Below, piece after piece: positions 17,483 to 26,759 of a stretch of DNA of 64,000 nt. How positions within the stretch are numbered: position 1 is the stretch's first letter; every line of letters starts with the position of its first letter. Under the pieces are notes generated by a model. That model searched no databases, had not been told where the DNA came from, and saw only the letters and a list, made by a program, of their open reading frames with translations. The position numbers and the translations under genes are program-made. This DNA is from a virus, in the IMG/VR virus record IMGVR_UViG_3300023181_000026, positions 62,001-126,000 of that record; one strand, 5' to 3'.

Positions 17483-20260
17483 TTAGTTTTTATTAACTAA
17501 TGCTATAGTCCTATCGTTTTGTTGTTTACTCTCTCTTAACTCTACTTCTCGTTCTTTAATAGCTAACATTCTTTCTCTATAATCTGATTCGCTTTCATCT
17601 TTTCCTCGTTTTCTATCTATTTCCTGTTGTTGTAGATTTTGCTGAGCTTCTGTTTGTTGCTGTTTATTTAATACGGTGGTAGCTTGAATAGTATTTTTAT
17701 ATAAATCGTTTTGGAAATTTTCATTTTGAGATTTTCCTAACTTACTTATCTGAGCCACTTCAATATCTACAAGTCTATCTTTATTTTTAGAAGTTTCTTG
17801 TCTGTCCCACTGTCTTTGATTTAATTGATCTGTGCTTTCTGCTTGAGCTTGTATTTGCTCCATAGTTCTAGCATGATCTTCTGATTGTTGTTGTTGTCTT
17901 CTTGATATTGACTGTCTTGCTATATCTAGTACTTCCTGTACTGTGTCTGACGTAATAAACTCAGCTAAAGCTAAAGTGTCATCACCTAAAGTATTTGTAG
18001 AAGTTATATAATTTTTAAAAGTTTCTAATTCTTTTCTTTTTTTAGAGTTAGAACTAGGCAGTACATTTAGTTTTCTAGCATAGAAATTTTCATCTGTAAA
18101 TTCTAATAGAGCCGTTGTATTATCAGAATCTGTGTAGAATGAACGTATGTCTTTATTATTTTTCTTAGAGTATTGAGCAACGTTAAGATGCATTTCTAAA
18201 GCCCCTTTTTTGAATCTACTAAATACGTCTAAATATTTCTCTATCTGAGCGTAACTTGCACTTTGAGAAACTTGCACTCCTTCTGCTGTTTCATACTTAG
18301 TAGGTGCTCCGAGCATTTGAGGAGTGATTCCTATCTGTTCAAAAGCGGCTTGTTTGTATAATAAAGCTCTTTCAAAGCAGTTTTGTATTTGAGGGACTAA
18401 TGTTAGATTTTGAGCTTGAAAAGGCACATTTCCTGTGGCAGAATTTGTGTTTTGGCGATTACTGTCAAATGGCATAAATCCTGTTTTTCTAGCTACATTA
18501 ACTAGATTCTCTAAAACTTCATCTACGCTATCACCTAGATTTCTATATTCTGCTGGAAGCATAGCCATGTCAAACATGAATATAATTCCCATTTCTTTTT
18601 CTGATAGATTCTGCACTTGATTCATTGCAAAATTATATCCTATCTGATAAGGTCTGATTATGTTAGCAAGAGAAACATCTACTATTCCAGCAACAGGTCT
18701 TTTGTTATTGTATACATTACTATTACCCTTTAGCTGCATATCCATAGGAGTACATTTCAAATAAATATCTTCTGAAACATCTCTGTTAAATAATGATATT
18801 TTTACTCCTTCATAAGTTACAGGTACGTAAGTGTATATTATAGTGTTTACTCTGTCTTCTAAATTCTTTTTGGCGTGTTCTTCAAGAGAGATGCTTGTTA
18901 TTTTTTTAATTTCATTATCTCTAAGGAAATCTTCTAGTAAATCTTCTGTAACTATAGCAATTTCAATTCTACCTGTTTCAGGTATTCTATAAGTAAGTTC
19001 GCCGACTCTCTTATATCCTTCCCAATAAGCTTCAGTTACTTGTAGTAAATCTGTTCTTATACTTAGATCATTTCTTAATTGTTGCGCTAGTTTTAGATTT
19101 GGACTATATCCTGAATTTGAATTTCTGTAAGGTAAATATCTTGGAACTTTTACGGAATTTCCTTCTTTATCGATAATTGTTGTTTCACCTGAAGGATTTC
19201 CTGTTAAGTCTTGAATTTCTAAAGCGTAATTATAATCTGCATAACTTTCATGTGGAGCAATAACAGAACCGTGTAAGTTACTTTCAAATAGATTTTTATA
19301 ACTTGTATTTTTCTCAGAGTATCCACTAACTAAAGAAGCATTTCCATTAATAAGCTTTTTTATCTGTTTCTCACTTAATTGACTTCCATATTTGTTTATT
19401 ACTTGAGAAGGAGTGTAGAAATGAACTCTGCCAACATATTCTGAGTCCTGTATATCTTTAGTATCTACATCCTGAGAAAAGAAAGTGTTTCTAGGATCCC
19501 AATTTTCAGGTTCGTAAAAATCCCATCCTATTCTATAATGCCTAAAACATCTGCCTGTTAAAAGTAAATGTTCTAAATTTTCTACATCTTTATGGCTAAG
19601 ATTAAACGCTTCCGTATCTTGATCTATTGTTAAGTTAGCCCATCTTACAAAGTTGTTAGTGTAGTTGGTCATATGCCTATCAATATCGGCAGGAGCCATC
19701 TCATTTCTTCTTTGCTGTATTTGTTGTATATAAGCTTGTCTTTCTTCTTCTGAATTAAACTGTGTACCGTCTAGAGTTAAACCTTCTTCAATAAGCCTTA
19801 TTTCAATCTCTTTCTGTATTTCTTCTCGAACATAATTGTTTATAAGGTCTTGCTTTCTTCTTTTATATTCATTTTTGGCAAAATCATCATCAGATGTTAT
19901 TGTAAATTTATCTGAAGAAGTTTTGTAAACAGCTATAATTGCTTTAACTATAAGAGAAATAAGGTCAAAATGTTTTAACGAGTAAGGTAAATCAACTTCA
20001 TCCATTAAATCTTCCAAACCTTTAAGTGCAGGTGGTAAATCTACCAGATCTGAATATATTAACTGCCCAGCCATCATCTTAAAATAATCGTTGAACTTTA
20101 CGTTCTCTCTAAGTTGCTGCAATCCTATGTTTTCGAGGGCATTCATACAGCCTTCCTCCCACTTTTTATTCTTTAAGTGCATAGGAATAGCTTGTGGTGG
20201 CAAAGTCCCTACTAAAGAGTCAAAACCATTATTACCATAAAAATAGGGAACTTCATTCAT
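17483..20260 (-). CDS. Portal protein
   Basis: The 925-residue protein occupies the portal slot between terminase/chaperonins and scaffold/capsid. It contains long helices (residues about 130-200), portal-like segments such as FRHYRIGWDFYEPENWDPRNTF and KTGFMPFDSN, and a Gln-rich coiled-coil C-terminus (about 770-925). It would form the DNA entry ring and terminase dock. It is long compared with classical portals, as in crAss-like and related Bacteroidota phages. A promoter is located just upstream. Confidence 0.78.
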   Translation of the reverse strand: MNEVPYFYGNNGFDSLVGTLPPQAIPMHLKNKKWEEGCMNALENIGLQQLRENVKFNDYFKMMAGQLIYSDLVDLPPALKGLEDLMDEVDLPYSLKHFDLISLIVKAIIAVYKTSSDKFTITSDDDFAKNEYKRRKQDLINNYVREEIQKEIEIRLIEEGLTLDGTQFNSEEERQAYIQQIQQRRNEMAPADIDRHMTNYTNNFVRWANLTIDQDTEAFNLSHKDVENLEHLLLTGRCFRHYRIGWDFYEPENWDPRNTFFSQDVDTKDIQDSEYVGRVHFYTPSQVINKYGSQLSEKQIKKLINGNASLVSGYSEKNTSYKNLFESNLHGSVIAPHESYADYNYALEIQDLTGNPSGETTIIDKEGNSVKVPRYLPYRNSNSGYSPNLKLAQQLRNDLSIRTDLLQVTEAYWEGYKRVGELTYRIPETGRIEIAIVTEDLLEDFLRDNEIKKITSISLEEHAKKNLEDRVNTIIYTYVPVTYEGVKISLFNRDVSEDIYLKCTPMDMQLKGNSNVYNNKRPVAGIVDVSLANIIRPYQIGYNFAMNQVQNLSEKEMGIIFMFDMAMLPAEYRNLGDSVDEVLENLVNVARKTGFMPFDSNRQNTNSATGNVPFQAQNLTLVPQIQNCFERALLYKQAAFEQIGITPQMLGAPTKYETAEGVQVSQSASYAQIEKYLDVFSRFKKGALEMHLNVAQYSKKNNKDIRSFYTDSDNTTALLEFTDENFYARKLNVLPSSNSKKRKELETFKNYITSTNTLGDDTLALAEFITSDTVQEVLDIARQSISRRQQQQSEDHARTMEQIQAQAESTDQLNQRQWDRQETSKNKDRLVDIEVAQISKLGKSQNENFQNDLYKNTIQATTVLNKQQQTEAQQNLQQQEIDRKRGKDESESDYRERMLAIKEREVELRESKQQNDRTIALVNKN

Positions 20261-20286
20261 TTGTAAACTTTATTATCAAGATGTTA

Positions 20287-20318
20287 CAAAAATAATATAT
20301 TTCCTTATAGGTAACAAA
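20287..20318 (-). promoter_or_regulatory. Promoter for the portal gene
   Basis: On the minus strand TTTG (315-318) and TATTTTTG (20287-20294) are separated by exactly 20 bp, the same spacing as the plus-strand promoters. It lies in the 74-nt gap between groEL and portal. Confidence 0.65.
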
Positions 20319-20334
20319 AGGTTAAGAATATCTC

Positions 20335-21921
20335 TTATATACCGTCAGCAAAAACAGGAACTGGTTTTGTAGCATAGTTTGTACAGTCTACTAATACAGC
20401 TTCGGTTGATAAGAATACTATGGCAACACTTAAAGCATTTCTTAAGGCGGATATAGTAACTCCTACAGGATCTAGTATTCCTGATTTATCTAAGTCTACT
20501 ATTTTATCTTTTATTACATCGAATCCTTTTTTACCTTTTACTTTGGTTTTTAATTCTTCTATCTGTTCTTTTGAGTATCCTGCGTTTAATAGGATTTGTT
20601 GGAACGGGTATTGAATTGAATTTTGTATTACTGTCTGACCTTCATTCTTAATTTTCATTCTTTTTGCGGCGTTTAAAAGTGCTGTTCCACCTCCTAATAC
20701 CACTCCGTCTTTATAAGCTACTGTAAGGGCGTTAACAGCGTCTACAATCCTATCTCTCTTCTCTTTCATCTCCATCTCTGAAGTTGCTCCTACATATATT
20801 CTAGCTACTCCTCCTTTCAGTCTTGCAACTCTTTCCTTCAACAGTTTTAAATCCGAAACATCTTCTGTGATATTTTGAAGTTCTAAAAGTGAAGTTACTT
20901 TTTCTTCAATTAAGTTATTTGTTTTACTATTTATAAAAGATGTGTAATCCTCGGTTAAAATTAATTTCTCTATCTCTCCTAAGTCTTCTACAGTAGCTTT
21001 GGAAATATCGTCATCCTTTTCTTGTAAGAACAGTTTAGAACCACAAACCAAAGCTATATCTTCCATAGCTTCCTCTCTAAATTGTCCAAATTCTGGACTT
21101 TGCATTACAGTAACCTTAATCTTATCAGCCATTCTTGTAGATATCAATCTTTGAAGTAGTAAAGGGGCTATTTCATTACATACTATAAGTAGATGGTCAC
21201 CCTGTGTTTTTTCCAGAATAGGGAGTATCTCTTCTTCTCTTTCTATTCTACCTATATATAGTAGTATTTTTGATTTTTTATATTCCGCTGTCTTTTTTAT
21301 TGTGTCCTGAAAAAAATATTGAGATTCAGGAGCCATTTTCATTTTAAGTCCTTTAGAAGTTTCTACATAAGTTTTAGAAGTCCTTGATTCTTCCACTGAT
21401 ATAAAACCATGTTCTCCTACCTCTTGAAATGTTTCTGCTATTAGCGTTCCTATTTCATCGTCATTGTTAGCAGATATAGTAGGTATAGCTTTCATTCTTG
21501 GGAAATCATCTTTTATGCTTATTGCGGATTTTTCTAAGTAGCTTATAACATCCTCTGTTGCATTTTCCATCTCTTTTTTAAGTTGATAAAATGATTTTCC
21601 TTCCTCTAAAACTTTTATACCTTCTTCTACAATGGCTTGAGTAAGTATGCAACTCGAACTCGTTCCGTCTCCTACAGCTTCATTAGTTTTTATTGCAGCA
21701 GAAATAATCATATTAGCCCCCATATTTAAATGAGGGTCTTCAAGTATTATACTATTTGCCACCGTAACTCCGTCCTTTGTGACTAAAGGTATTGAGTATG
21801 GTTGGTCTATAGCTACAGGTAATCCTTTTGCACCTGCTGTCACTTTAACCGCATTAGCTACTATGTCTAGTCCTTCTTTAAGTCCTTTTCTTGCCTCTTT
21901 ACCGTAAATAATTTTCTTCAT
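20335..21921 (-). CDS. groL: Phage-encoded group I chaperonin (GroEL-like)
   Basis: The 528-residue protein has GroEL signatures in order: KDGVTVANSIILEDP (Asp of the ATPase site), NEAVGDGTSSSCILTQ (GDGT nucleotide loop), an apical domain (about 190-370), and VDAVNALTVAYKDGVVLGGGTALL with the conserved Asp and GGG. It lacks a Gly-Met-rich C-terminal tail and is shorter than the usual 540-550 residues. It overlaps groES by 1 nt. It is likely used to fold a virion protein, with the neighbouring capsid, portal or terminase as candidates, with the cognate phage GroES. Confidence 0.92.
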   Translation of the reverse strand: MKKIIYGKEARKGLKEGLDIVANAVKVTAGAKGLPVAIDQPYSIPLVTKDGVTVANSIILEDPHLNMGANMIISAAIKTNEAVGDGTSSSCILTQAIVEEGIKVLEEGKSFYQLKKEMENATEDVISYLEKSAISIKDDFPRMKAIPTISANNDDEIGTLIAETFQEVGEHGFISVEESRTSKTYVETSKGLKMKMAPESQYFFQDTIKKTAEYKKSKILLYIGRIEREEEILPILEKTQGDHLLIVCNEIAPLLLQRLISTRMADKIKVTVMQSPEFGQFREEAMEDIALVCGSKLFLQEKDDDISKATVEDLGEIEKLILTEDYTSFINSKTNNLIEEKVTSLLELQNITEDVSDLKLLKERVARLKGGVARIYVGATSEMEMKEKRDRIVDAVNALTVAYKDGVVLGGGTALLNAAKRMKIKNEGQTVIQNSIQYPFQQILLNAGYSKEQIEELKTKVKGKKGFDVIKDKIVDLDKSGILDPVGVTISALRNALSVAIVFLSTEAVLVDCTNYATKPVPVFADGI

Positions 21922-22172
21922 TATGCTCCTAAAATATCGTCTTCTCTAATTACTATTATTTCTTTTCCTTCAAGCTCTACGTTTAAACCTGTTTGTTTTT
22001 GTTTTATTATAGTTTGTCCTACAAGATCCCTATCTACTACTGAATCTCCTATAGCTATAACTTTAAACTTATAGTCTTCAAAATCAAATTCCTGATTAGA
22101 ACTTGAAGTAAGTAGATTACTTTTCTTAATTTTTTCTAGAAACACTCTGTCTTTTTTTGGTTTTATCTCCAT
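21921..22172 (-). CDS. groS: Phage-encoded co-chaperonin (GroES-like)
   Basis: The 83-residue protein keeps the GroES outline: PKKDRVFLEKI at the start, a Ser/Asn-rich mobile-loop region (about 17-30), KFKVIAIGDSV, and the C-terminal EIIVIREDDILGA equivalent to the canonical VRESDIL ending. It overlaps terL by 10 nt and groEL by 1 nt. The classical IVL loop tripeptide is not obvious (NLLT instead), which fits co-evolution with the phage GroEL. Confidence 0.85.
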   Translation of the reverse strand: MEIKPKKDRVFLEKIKKSNLLTSSSNQEFDFEDYKFKVIAIGDSVVDRDLVGQTIIKQKQTGLNVELEGKEIIVIREDDILGA

Positions 22173-25100
22173 CTTGAAAATTTACTTGTATCTGTAAAGA
22201 ATTGTTTTTGTTTATATTGTCTTGATTTTTCCTTTTTCTGTTGCTGCTCTCCACTTTCCACTTTTACACCTACTGCATCTAAATAATCTGCCCAAGCTAA
22301 TGCGTGTGAAAAAGCAATCATTCTATCGAAGTTGCCTCCTGCCTTGTAATTAATAATTTCGTCTAGTAAATATATATCATTAATTCTTGTAATACCAAGA
22401 GCTTTTCTAGGGCTACCATCTTCATCAAATCCTATGATCAACTCCTCATTACAATAATTTAAAAGACTTTTCATCAAATGCGACTGATTCTTAGGTGTAG
22501 GATATAGTCCATAAGGAGTGTTAGCTGAAGCTTTTGGATTAATTCTTTTAGAGAAGTCTACTCCATCTGCTAGTAATAAATCTGCTTTTCCTTTTCTTTC
22601 CAAATATCTTATGAATCCGATATCCGCATTTTCCATAAGACACTGCGCATTAAACCCTTCTATTAACCATTCACAGTTTCTATCGAAATTATCAGGTATT
22701 GGAGGTCTTGAACAATAAGAAGCTAAAATACATCCTGCAAATGGATCGTCTAAAAGCCCTTCTCTTCTCAATATATAAAATGCACCTACAGATTCTGTTC
22801 CAGCTTTTGTCTGTTTATAAGGGTCAAGACCTGAAACATTTAAACCATAAGGAGGCATATCTGTAGGAATTTCATCAAATAATGTAACGGGAGCGTCATG
22901 TACTCCGCCTCCAAAAGGAAATTCAACTGGGCGTTTTGATGATAAAGTGTATTCTAACTTACTGCCTACTAAAGTTAAGTCTACTAGTTTGCCTGTTAAT
23001 CCTTGTTCAACTAAATATTGTCTGTGTCTTTGAGCTTCTTTTATAGGAAATGGATTTCCATTATCTGACCTCAATATATCATCTACATCTAGAGGATAGT
23101 ACATTACATACTTATCATACTCTGTAGGATCTTTTACTAGCTTTTTCCTATTATTAATAAATAAATCTTTTGCAAATCTCCAGTCAGTTTCACCTAGTTT
23201 TATCTTTTCTAAGTCTGGGGATGGAGTTTTTATTCTAAGATAGTCTTTAAGATTTGTTTCTTTTTTAAAATTGCCTTCTTCATATCCAAACTGGCCAGGA
23301 ACAAATATTCCAAAACTTCTTCTCTTCCATGTAATTAAATCCTTCTCTTCTATTCTATTTTCTAATCTATCCCAGTTCATTGGCAATAAATCATAAGTCT
23401 CAGGATTCATCATCATCTTTATAGCGTCTGTTGAAAGTTCCGCGTTTCCAGATGTACCAGTTAGAATCGGTACGCATTTCCAACCATGAGGTGTTTTAAA
23501 TGAAGGTAAGGCAGCAGTGTAAGGTGCAATGCAATCAAATTTTCCGCAATTATGGGTAACTATGTAATCTCCCGCTATAAAAAGTTTATCTTCATTGTCT
23601 ACTTTTATACAATATGCATCATCAATTCTTGACTTTTCTATATTCGTTATATTAACTCTAGTTCTGTAAAAATCTGCCTTACCTCCTTCTCTTTTTTTAA
23701 ATCTGTCTATTTTTCTTTCTAAATTAAATAGGCATTCATCTGCATAAAAATGTATTACATAAGATTTTTTACCTTGTTTATACTCTCCTTTGTATGTAAA
23801 TTTGGGATACTTTATAGAAACTTTAACTCTTATACCTAGACTTCTAAGTATTCTGACTACTGAATCCTTTATTCTTTCTTCCGATGTAGATATAGACTGA
23901 CCTCCTCTTTTATCTATTGTACCATCAGTATCTCCTAAGCCTTTTATAAATTGCTTTCTTTGTTCTATACTACCTCTCTCGTAGATTTCATTTATATTTT
24001 TCAGTTTAAAAGTACCTAAGGTTTTTAGATTTTGTATGTGAGAGTTAGTCTTTCCAGCTTTTTTCTTTACGTGTATTACATCACATACTGGAGATTGCTT
24101 AGGAGTATAACAGGAGTACTCTAGATCTATAGACTTAGCATAGTCTTTTATAGACTCTATTATTTGATTATCCATGCTTACAAAGCTCCCCCTATGGCAA
24201 TTACCATCTCCTGTAAATAAGCCCATTATGTAGGGGTCTATTAATAAATCTCTTTCTTCATATTCTATAGCTTTAGATAAAGGTATACTGTAAATAGATT
24301 TTATTACTTTCTCATGTCCATATCTATGATCTTTTTGAAAATATCTAAATTTTTCTAGAAGTTCCTTTGTTGACTTTACTGAGTGTTCTTTACTATTATT
24401 ATTTCTTACAGACCATAAATGATTTTCGCAGCACTCTATTTCTCTTCCGTCTGAAAAAGATATTTTATATAATTGTCTATTTTCAAATTTATGTTTTTCG
24501 AGCACTCTAGTTAACTTTCCATCTCCTCCATATATCTCATCACCAATTTCTATATCTTTTATTGGTATAGTCTTATCTTTAAGGTAAATCAAAGTATCTT
24601 TTTGTAAAGCTTCATCTAATATAAATACACTTGGTGCAGCACCTGCTGTTTTTTCAGACTTTTTAGTTTGTCCCTTCTCTAAGTTACGTATATAAATGTC
24701 TGAGTGAACAATAGGTGTATTAGCTTTGGTTTTCAATCCTAACTGAATGTGACTAGTCCAGTCGTTAGAATTATTCTCCATGTAGAAAGCATGGTTTATT
24801 TCCCCCATTGAAGTCTGAATAAGACGTGTTATCATCTCTAAGTCTTCTTTACTTCCCCCTGATACTGTAGCTTGAGAATTTGGCTTTATTAGTGCTTTCC
24901 AATGTGTTATTGAAGCTAAATCCGTCGATTTAGAGAACCTACGTGAGCCAAAAACTATCATTCCTTTATTACTTTTTTCAGCGTCATTATAATTTTCTGC
25001 TATAAAAAGTTCATTATCCCTCATTGGGGGTACTATGATCGGCTCCGTCCCATCTTCTTGAGGTATAGGTGTTTTAAAATAATTACAATGAAAATATAAC

Positions 25101-25270
25101 CAAGGGTGTACCCAATATCCATTTATGTTGACACCATAAGTAATTTTCTTCTTTTCTTCTTCGTAGAATTCTAAGACATCTTTACTTTGCTCCCAATAGT
25201 TTTTAGAGTTATCATATATAGGAGGATTTTTCATGTTTATGAAAAACTCTGGACTAGTGCTTATTGACAT
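22163..25270 (-). CDS. terL: Terminase large subunit precursor containing an intein
   Basis: The 1035-residue precursor would splice to about 681 residues. The N-extein holds the packaging ATPase: a Walker-A-like GSRRFSKST (about 108-116) and Walker B VFILDE (215-220). The C-extein starts CGKFDC and contains the motor TGTSGN motif, and then a nuclease RNase-H-like domain with LNVSGLDPYKQ, MENADIGF and a late acidic AWADYLDAVG. The intein occupies residues 221-574, immediately after the catalytic Walker B Glu. Neighbours are GroES and portal. It would package DNA through the portal. Confidence 0.9.
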   Translation of the reverse strand: MSISTSPEFFINMKNPPIYDNSKNYWEQSKDVLEFYEEEKKKITYGVNINGYWVHPWLYFHCNYFKTPIPQEDGTEPIIVPPMRDNELFIAENYNDAEKSNKGMIVFGSRRFSKSTDLASITHWKALIKPNSQATVSGGSKEDLEMITRLIQTSMGEINHAFYMENNSNDWTSHIQLGLKTKANTPIVHSDIYIRNLEKGQTKKSEKTAGAAPSVFILDEALQKDTLIYLKDKTIPIKDIEIGDEIYGGDGKLTRVLEKHKFENRQLYKISFSDGREIECCENHLWSVRNNNSKEHSVKSTKELLEKFRYFQKDHRYGHEKVIKSIYSIPLSKAIEYEERDLLIDPYIMGLFTGDGNCHRGSFVSMDNQIIESIKDYAKSIDLEYSCYTPKQSPVCDVIHVKKKAGKTNSHIQNLKTLGTFKLKNINEIYERGSIEQRKQFIKGLGDTDGTIDKRGGQSISTSEERIKDSVVRILRSLGIRVKVSIKYPKFTYKGEYKQGKKSYVIHFYADECLFNLERKIDRFKKREGGKADFYRTRVNITNIEKSRIDDAYCIKVDNEDKLFIAGDYIVTHNCGKFDCIAPYTAALPSFKTPHGWKCVPILTGTSGNAELSTDAIKMMMNPETYDLLPMNWDRLENRIEEKDLITWKRRSFGIFVPGQFGYEEGNFKKETNLKDYLRIKTPSPDLEKIKLGETDWRFAKDLFINNRKKLVKDPTEYDKYVMYYPLDVDDILRSDNGNPFPIKEAQRHRQYLVEQGLTGKLVDLTLVGSKLEYTLSSKRPVEFPFGGGVHDAPVTLFDEIPTDMPPYGLNVSGLDPYKQTKAGTESVGAFYILRREGLLDDPFAGCILASYCSRPPIPDNFDRNCEWLIEGFNAQCLMENADIGFIRYLERKGKADLLLADGVDFSKRINPKASANTPYGLYPTPKNQSHLMKSLLNYCNEELIIGFDEDGSPRKALGITRINDIYLLDEIINYKAGGNFDRMIAFSHALAWADYLDAVGVKVESGEQQQKKEKSRQYKQKQFFTDTSKFSRWR
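23549..24610 (-). mobile_element. Class 3-like intein with LAGLIDADG endonuclease in terL
   Basis: The 354-residue insertion runs from Ala221 (ALQKDTLIYLKDKT) to Asn574 (YIVTHN) with Cys +1. The Ala first residue excludes standard class 1 chemistry. A block B HxW (H284, W286), a block F Cys (C554, DAYC) and a block G Thr (T572, VTHN) fit the W-C-T triad of class 3 inteins. The central part has two dodecapeptide motifs, IMGLFTGDGNC and IKGLGDTDGTI, with acidic residues kept, so the homing endonuclease appears intact. Confidence 0.85.
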
Positions 25271-25271
25271 G

Positions 25272-25505
25272 TTACCAACTTATACTTAAGACATTATATT
25301 GTGGCTTTGATTTTACTTCATAATCTAAGCCCTCAAGATAAACTCCTACTTCATTACAAATATGTACCGAATTAAATTTTAATGCTGTAGCATTACTACC
25401 CATTTCGCTTTTCTTTTTTATTTCAGAGATAGCATCTTGTTTTGCCTTTTGTATTAATTTCGGGCTATTTTGTTCAACCAATTCTCTTGCTTCTTTTGCT
25501 GTCAT
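25272..25505 (-). CDS. Small protein upstream of terL
   Basis: The 77-residue protein is helical and basic in its first half (KEARELVEQNSPKLIQKAKQ) with a short beta end. It stops 1 nt before terL starts. The position fits a small terminase or packaging accessory, but its length is low for a canonical TerS. The function is not assigned. Confidence 0.5.
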   Translation of the reverse strand: MTAKEARELVEQNSPKLIQKAKQDAISEIKKKSEMGSNATALKFNSVHICNEVGVYLEGLDYEVKSKPQYNVLSISW

Positions 25506-25508
25506 ATT

Positions 25509-26066
25509 TTAACTAAATTGTTTTGGAAATCTTTTTTCTATAATTTCTTTCATTAAGAATGGGACTTTTTTATCTCCGTGAATTGGTATATTCTTAATTT
25601 CTCCTTTTGTCTCATCTAAATTAATTTTAGACATTACTTTTCTTAGAGTATTTATATTGGATAGCAAATCATCTTGGAATGTTATCTGCTCATCCATGTA
25701 AGTGTCATTATCTTCTATTTCCGCCCATCTATTAAGCTTTCTATAGATATTAGAACGCTCTATATAACCTTCCAGAAGTCCTTTTAATAACTTTATAAAT
25801 TCTATTGCGAATTTTCTATGAAGATTTCCCTCGGCCTCTTTAATAAAATACTCTAACCTTGTGGCTATAGCTTTTACCAGTTTCCATTCTATGTTATGTT
25901 CATTTTTAAGAACTGTAAATAAAGCTTCTTCTGTCTTTCTTCCCCAGTTTCTTGATTCAATGTAAAATTGAGTACCTGTTATGTGCTCTTTATATTGAGT
26001 GATGAATCTTTGAAGAACTTCTGGAGTGGATTGACTGTCTTCTATTTCTTCTTCATCAAATGCCAT
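25509..26066 (-). CDS. Helical protein of the packaging region
   Basis: The 185 residues are almost entirely alpha-helical and charged, with an acidic start (AFDEEEIEDSQSTPEVLQRF) and a basic end (EIIEKRFPKQFS). It is separated from the next gene by 3 nt and overlaps the upstream gene by 11 nt. It is a candidate small terminase by size and location, but no helix-turn-helix is obvious. Confidence 0.5.
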   Translation of the reverse strand: MAFDEEEIEDSQSTPEVLQRFITQYKEHITGTQFYIESRNWGRKTEEALFTVLKNEHNIEWKLVKAIATRLEYFIKEAEGNLHRKFAIEFIKLLKGLLEGYIERSNIYRKLNRWAEIEDNDTYMDEQITFQDDLLSNINTLRKVMSKINLDETKGEIKNIPIHGDKKVPFLMKEIIEKRFPKQFS

Positions 26067-26532
26067 TACTTTTTCTTATTTCGGCAAGATAAGAATGAAT
26101 CATATCTTTTCTTTCAGATACCCTTTTCTTTATGATTTCATCAAGTCCCGCTACTTTAGAAGATAAATTACCATTACTGTCAATTACATATGAAGTTTGA
26201 TTTTCCATAGCTAAAGCTTTGATAAACTTTGAATCCTCTTCTGATAACTCTAAATTAAATGACGTTCTTATAGAAGCCTCATTAATATATAAAAGCCTTT
26301 GAGATATTTTTTGAAGATCGCTTTGAATTAGATTTATTTTATAGACTTGGAACATATATTCTTCAACCATAGAATGTTTCTCTTTTGAGTCATTCTGTAT
26401 TGCTATATCTTCTTTATCCTTTTCAATAATCTGCTTTCTTTTCTCTTCCGCGATTTCAGATTCTTTTTTTAAAGCATCTACATATGTATTATATGTATCT
26501 CTGTATTCGGAAAACTCTTTTTTTAAATTCAC
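26056..26532 (-). CDS. Coiled-coil protein of the packaging region
   Basis: The 158 residues include a long Lys/Glu-rich helix (about 1-75, SEIAEEKRKQIIEKDKEDIA) and a second helical half. It overlaps its neighbours by 1 and 11 nt. The function is unknown; a structural or chaperone role is plausible. Confidence 0.5.
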   Translation of the reverse strand: MNLKKEFSEYRDTYNTYVDALKKESEIAEEKRKQIIEKDKEDIAIQNDSKEKHSMVEEYMFQVYKINLIQSDLQKISQRLLYINEASIRTSFNLELSEEDSKFIKALAMENQTSYVIDSNGNLSSKVAGLDEIIKKRVSERKDMIHSYLAEIRKSNGI

Positions 26533-26759
26533 TATATTTCAATTTTATTCTGTTCTTCTTCTCTTAAAGCTTTTTCTACTGCTTGGTAGTACTCTTCGTC
26601 AGATATTTTCATCATCCAACCTGTACTTGACTCTTTAGGTTTAGATATTTTTCTGAACATGCTGTAAAGGACATCACCTAAAGTGTAATCATCTTTAGTT
26701 TCTTCTGTTAATTCCTTAAGTCTATGAAGGAATAGAGATTTGTAATTAGGATTTGACAT
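26532..26759 (-). CDS. Small conserved-looking operon protein
   Basis: The 75-residue acidic protein (MSNPNYKSLFLHRLKELTEE) has a helix-rich C-terminus with DEEYYQAVEKALREEEQN. It is 1-nt coupled to the next gene and overlaps the DUF1573-like gene by 14 nt. No family is recognised. Confidence 0.5.
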   Translation of the reverse strand: MSNPNYKSLFLHRLKELTEETKDDYTLGDVLYSMFRKISKPKESSTGWMMKISDEEYYQAVEKALREEEQNKIEI

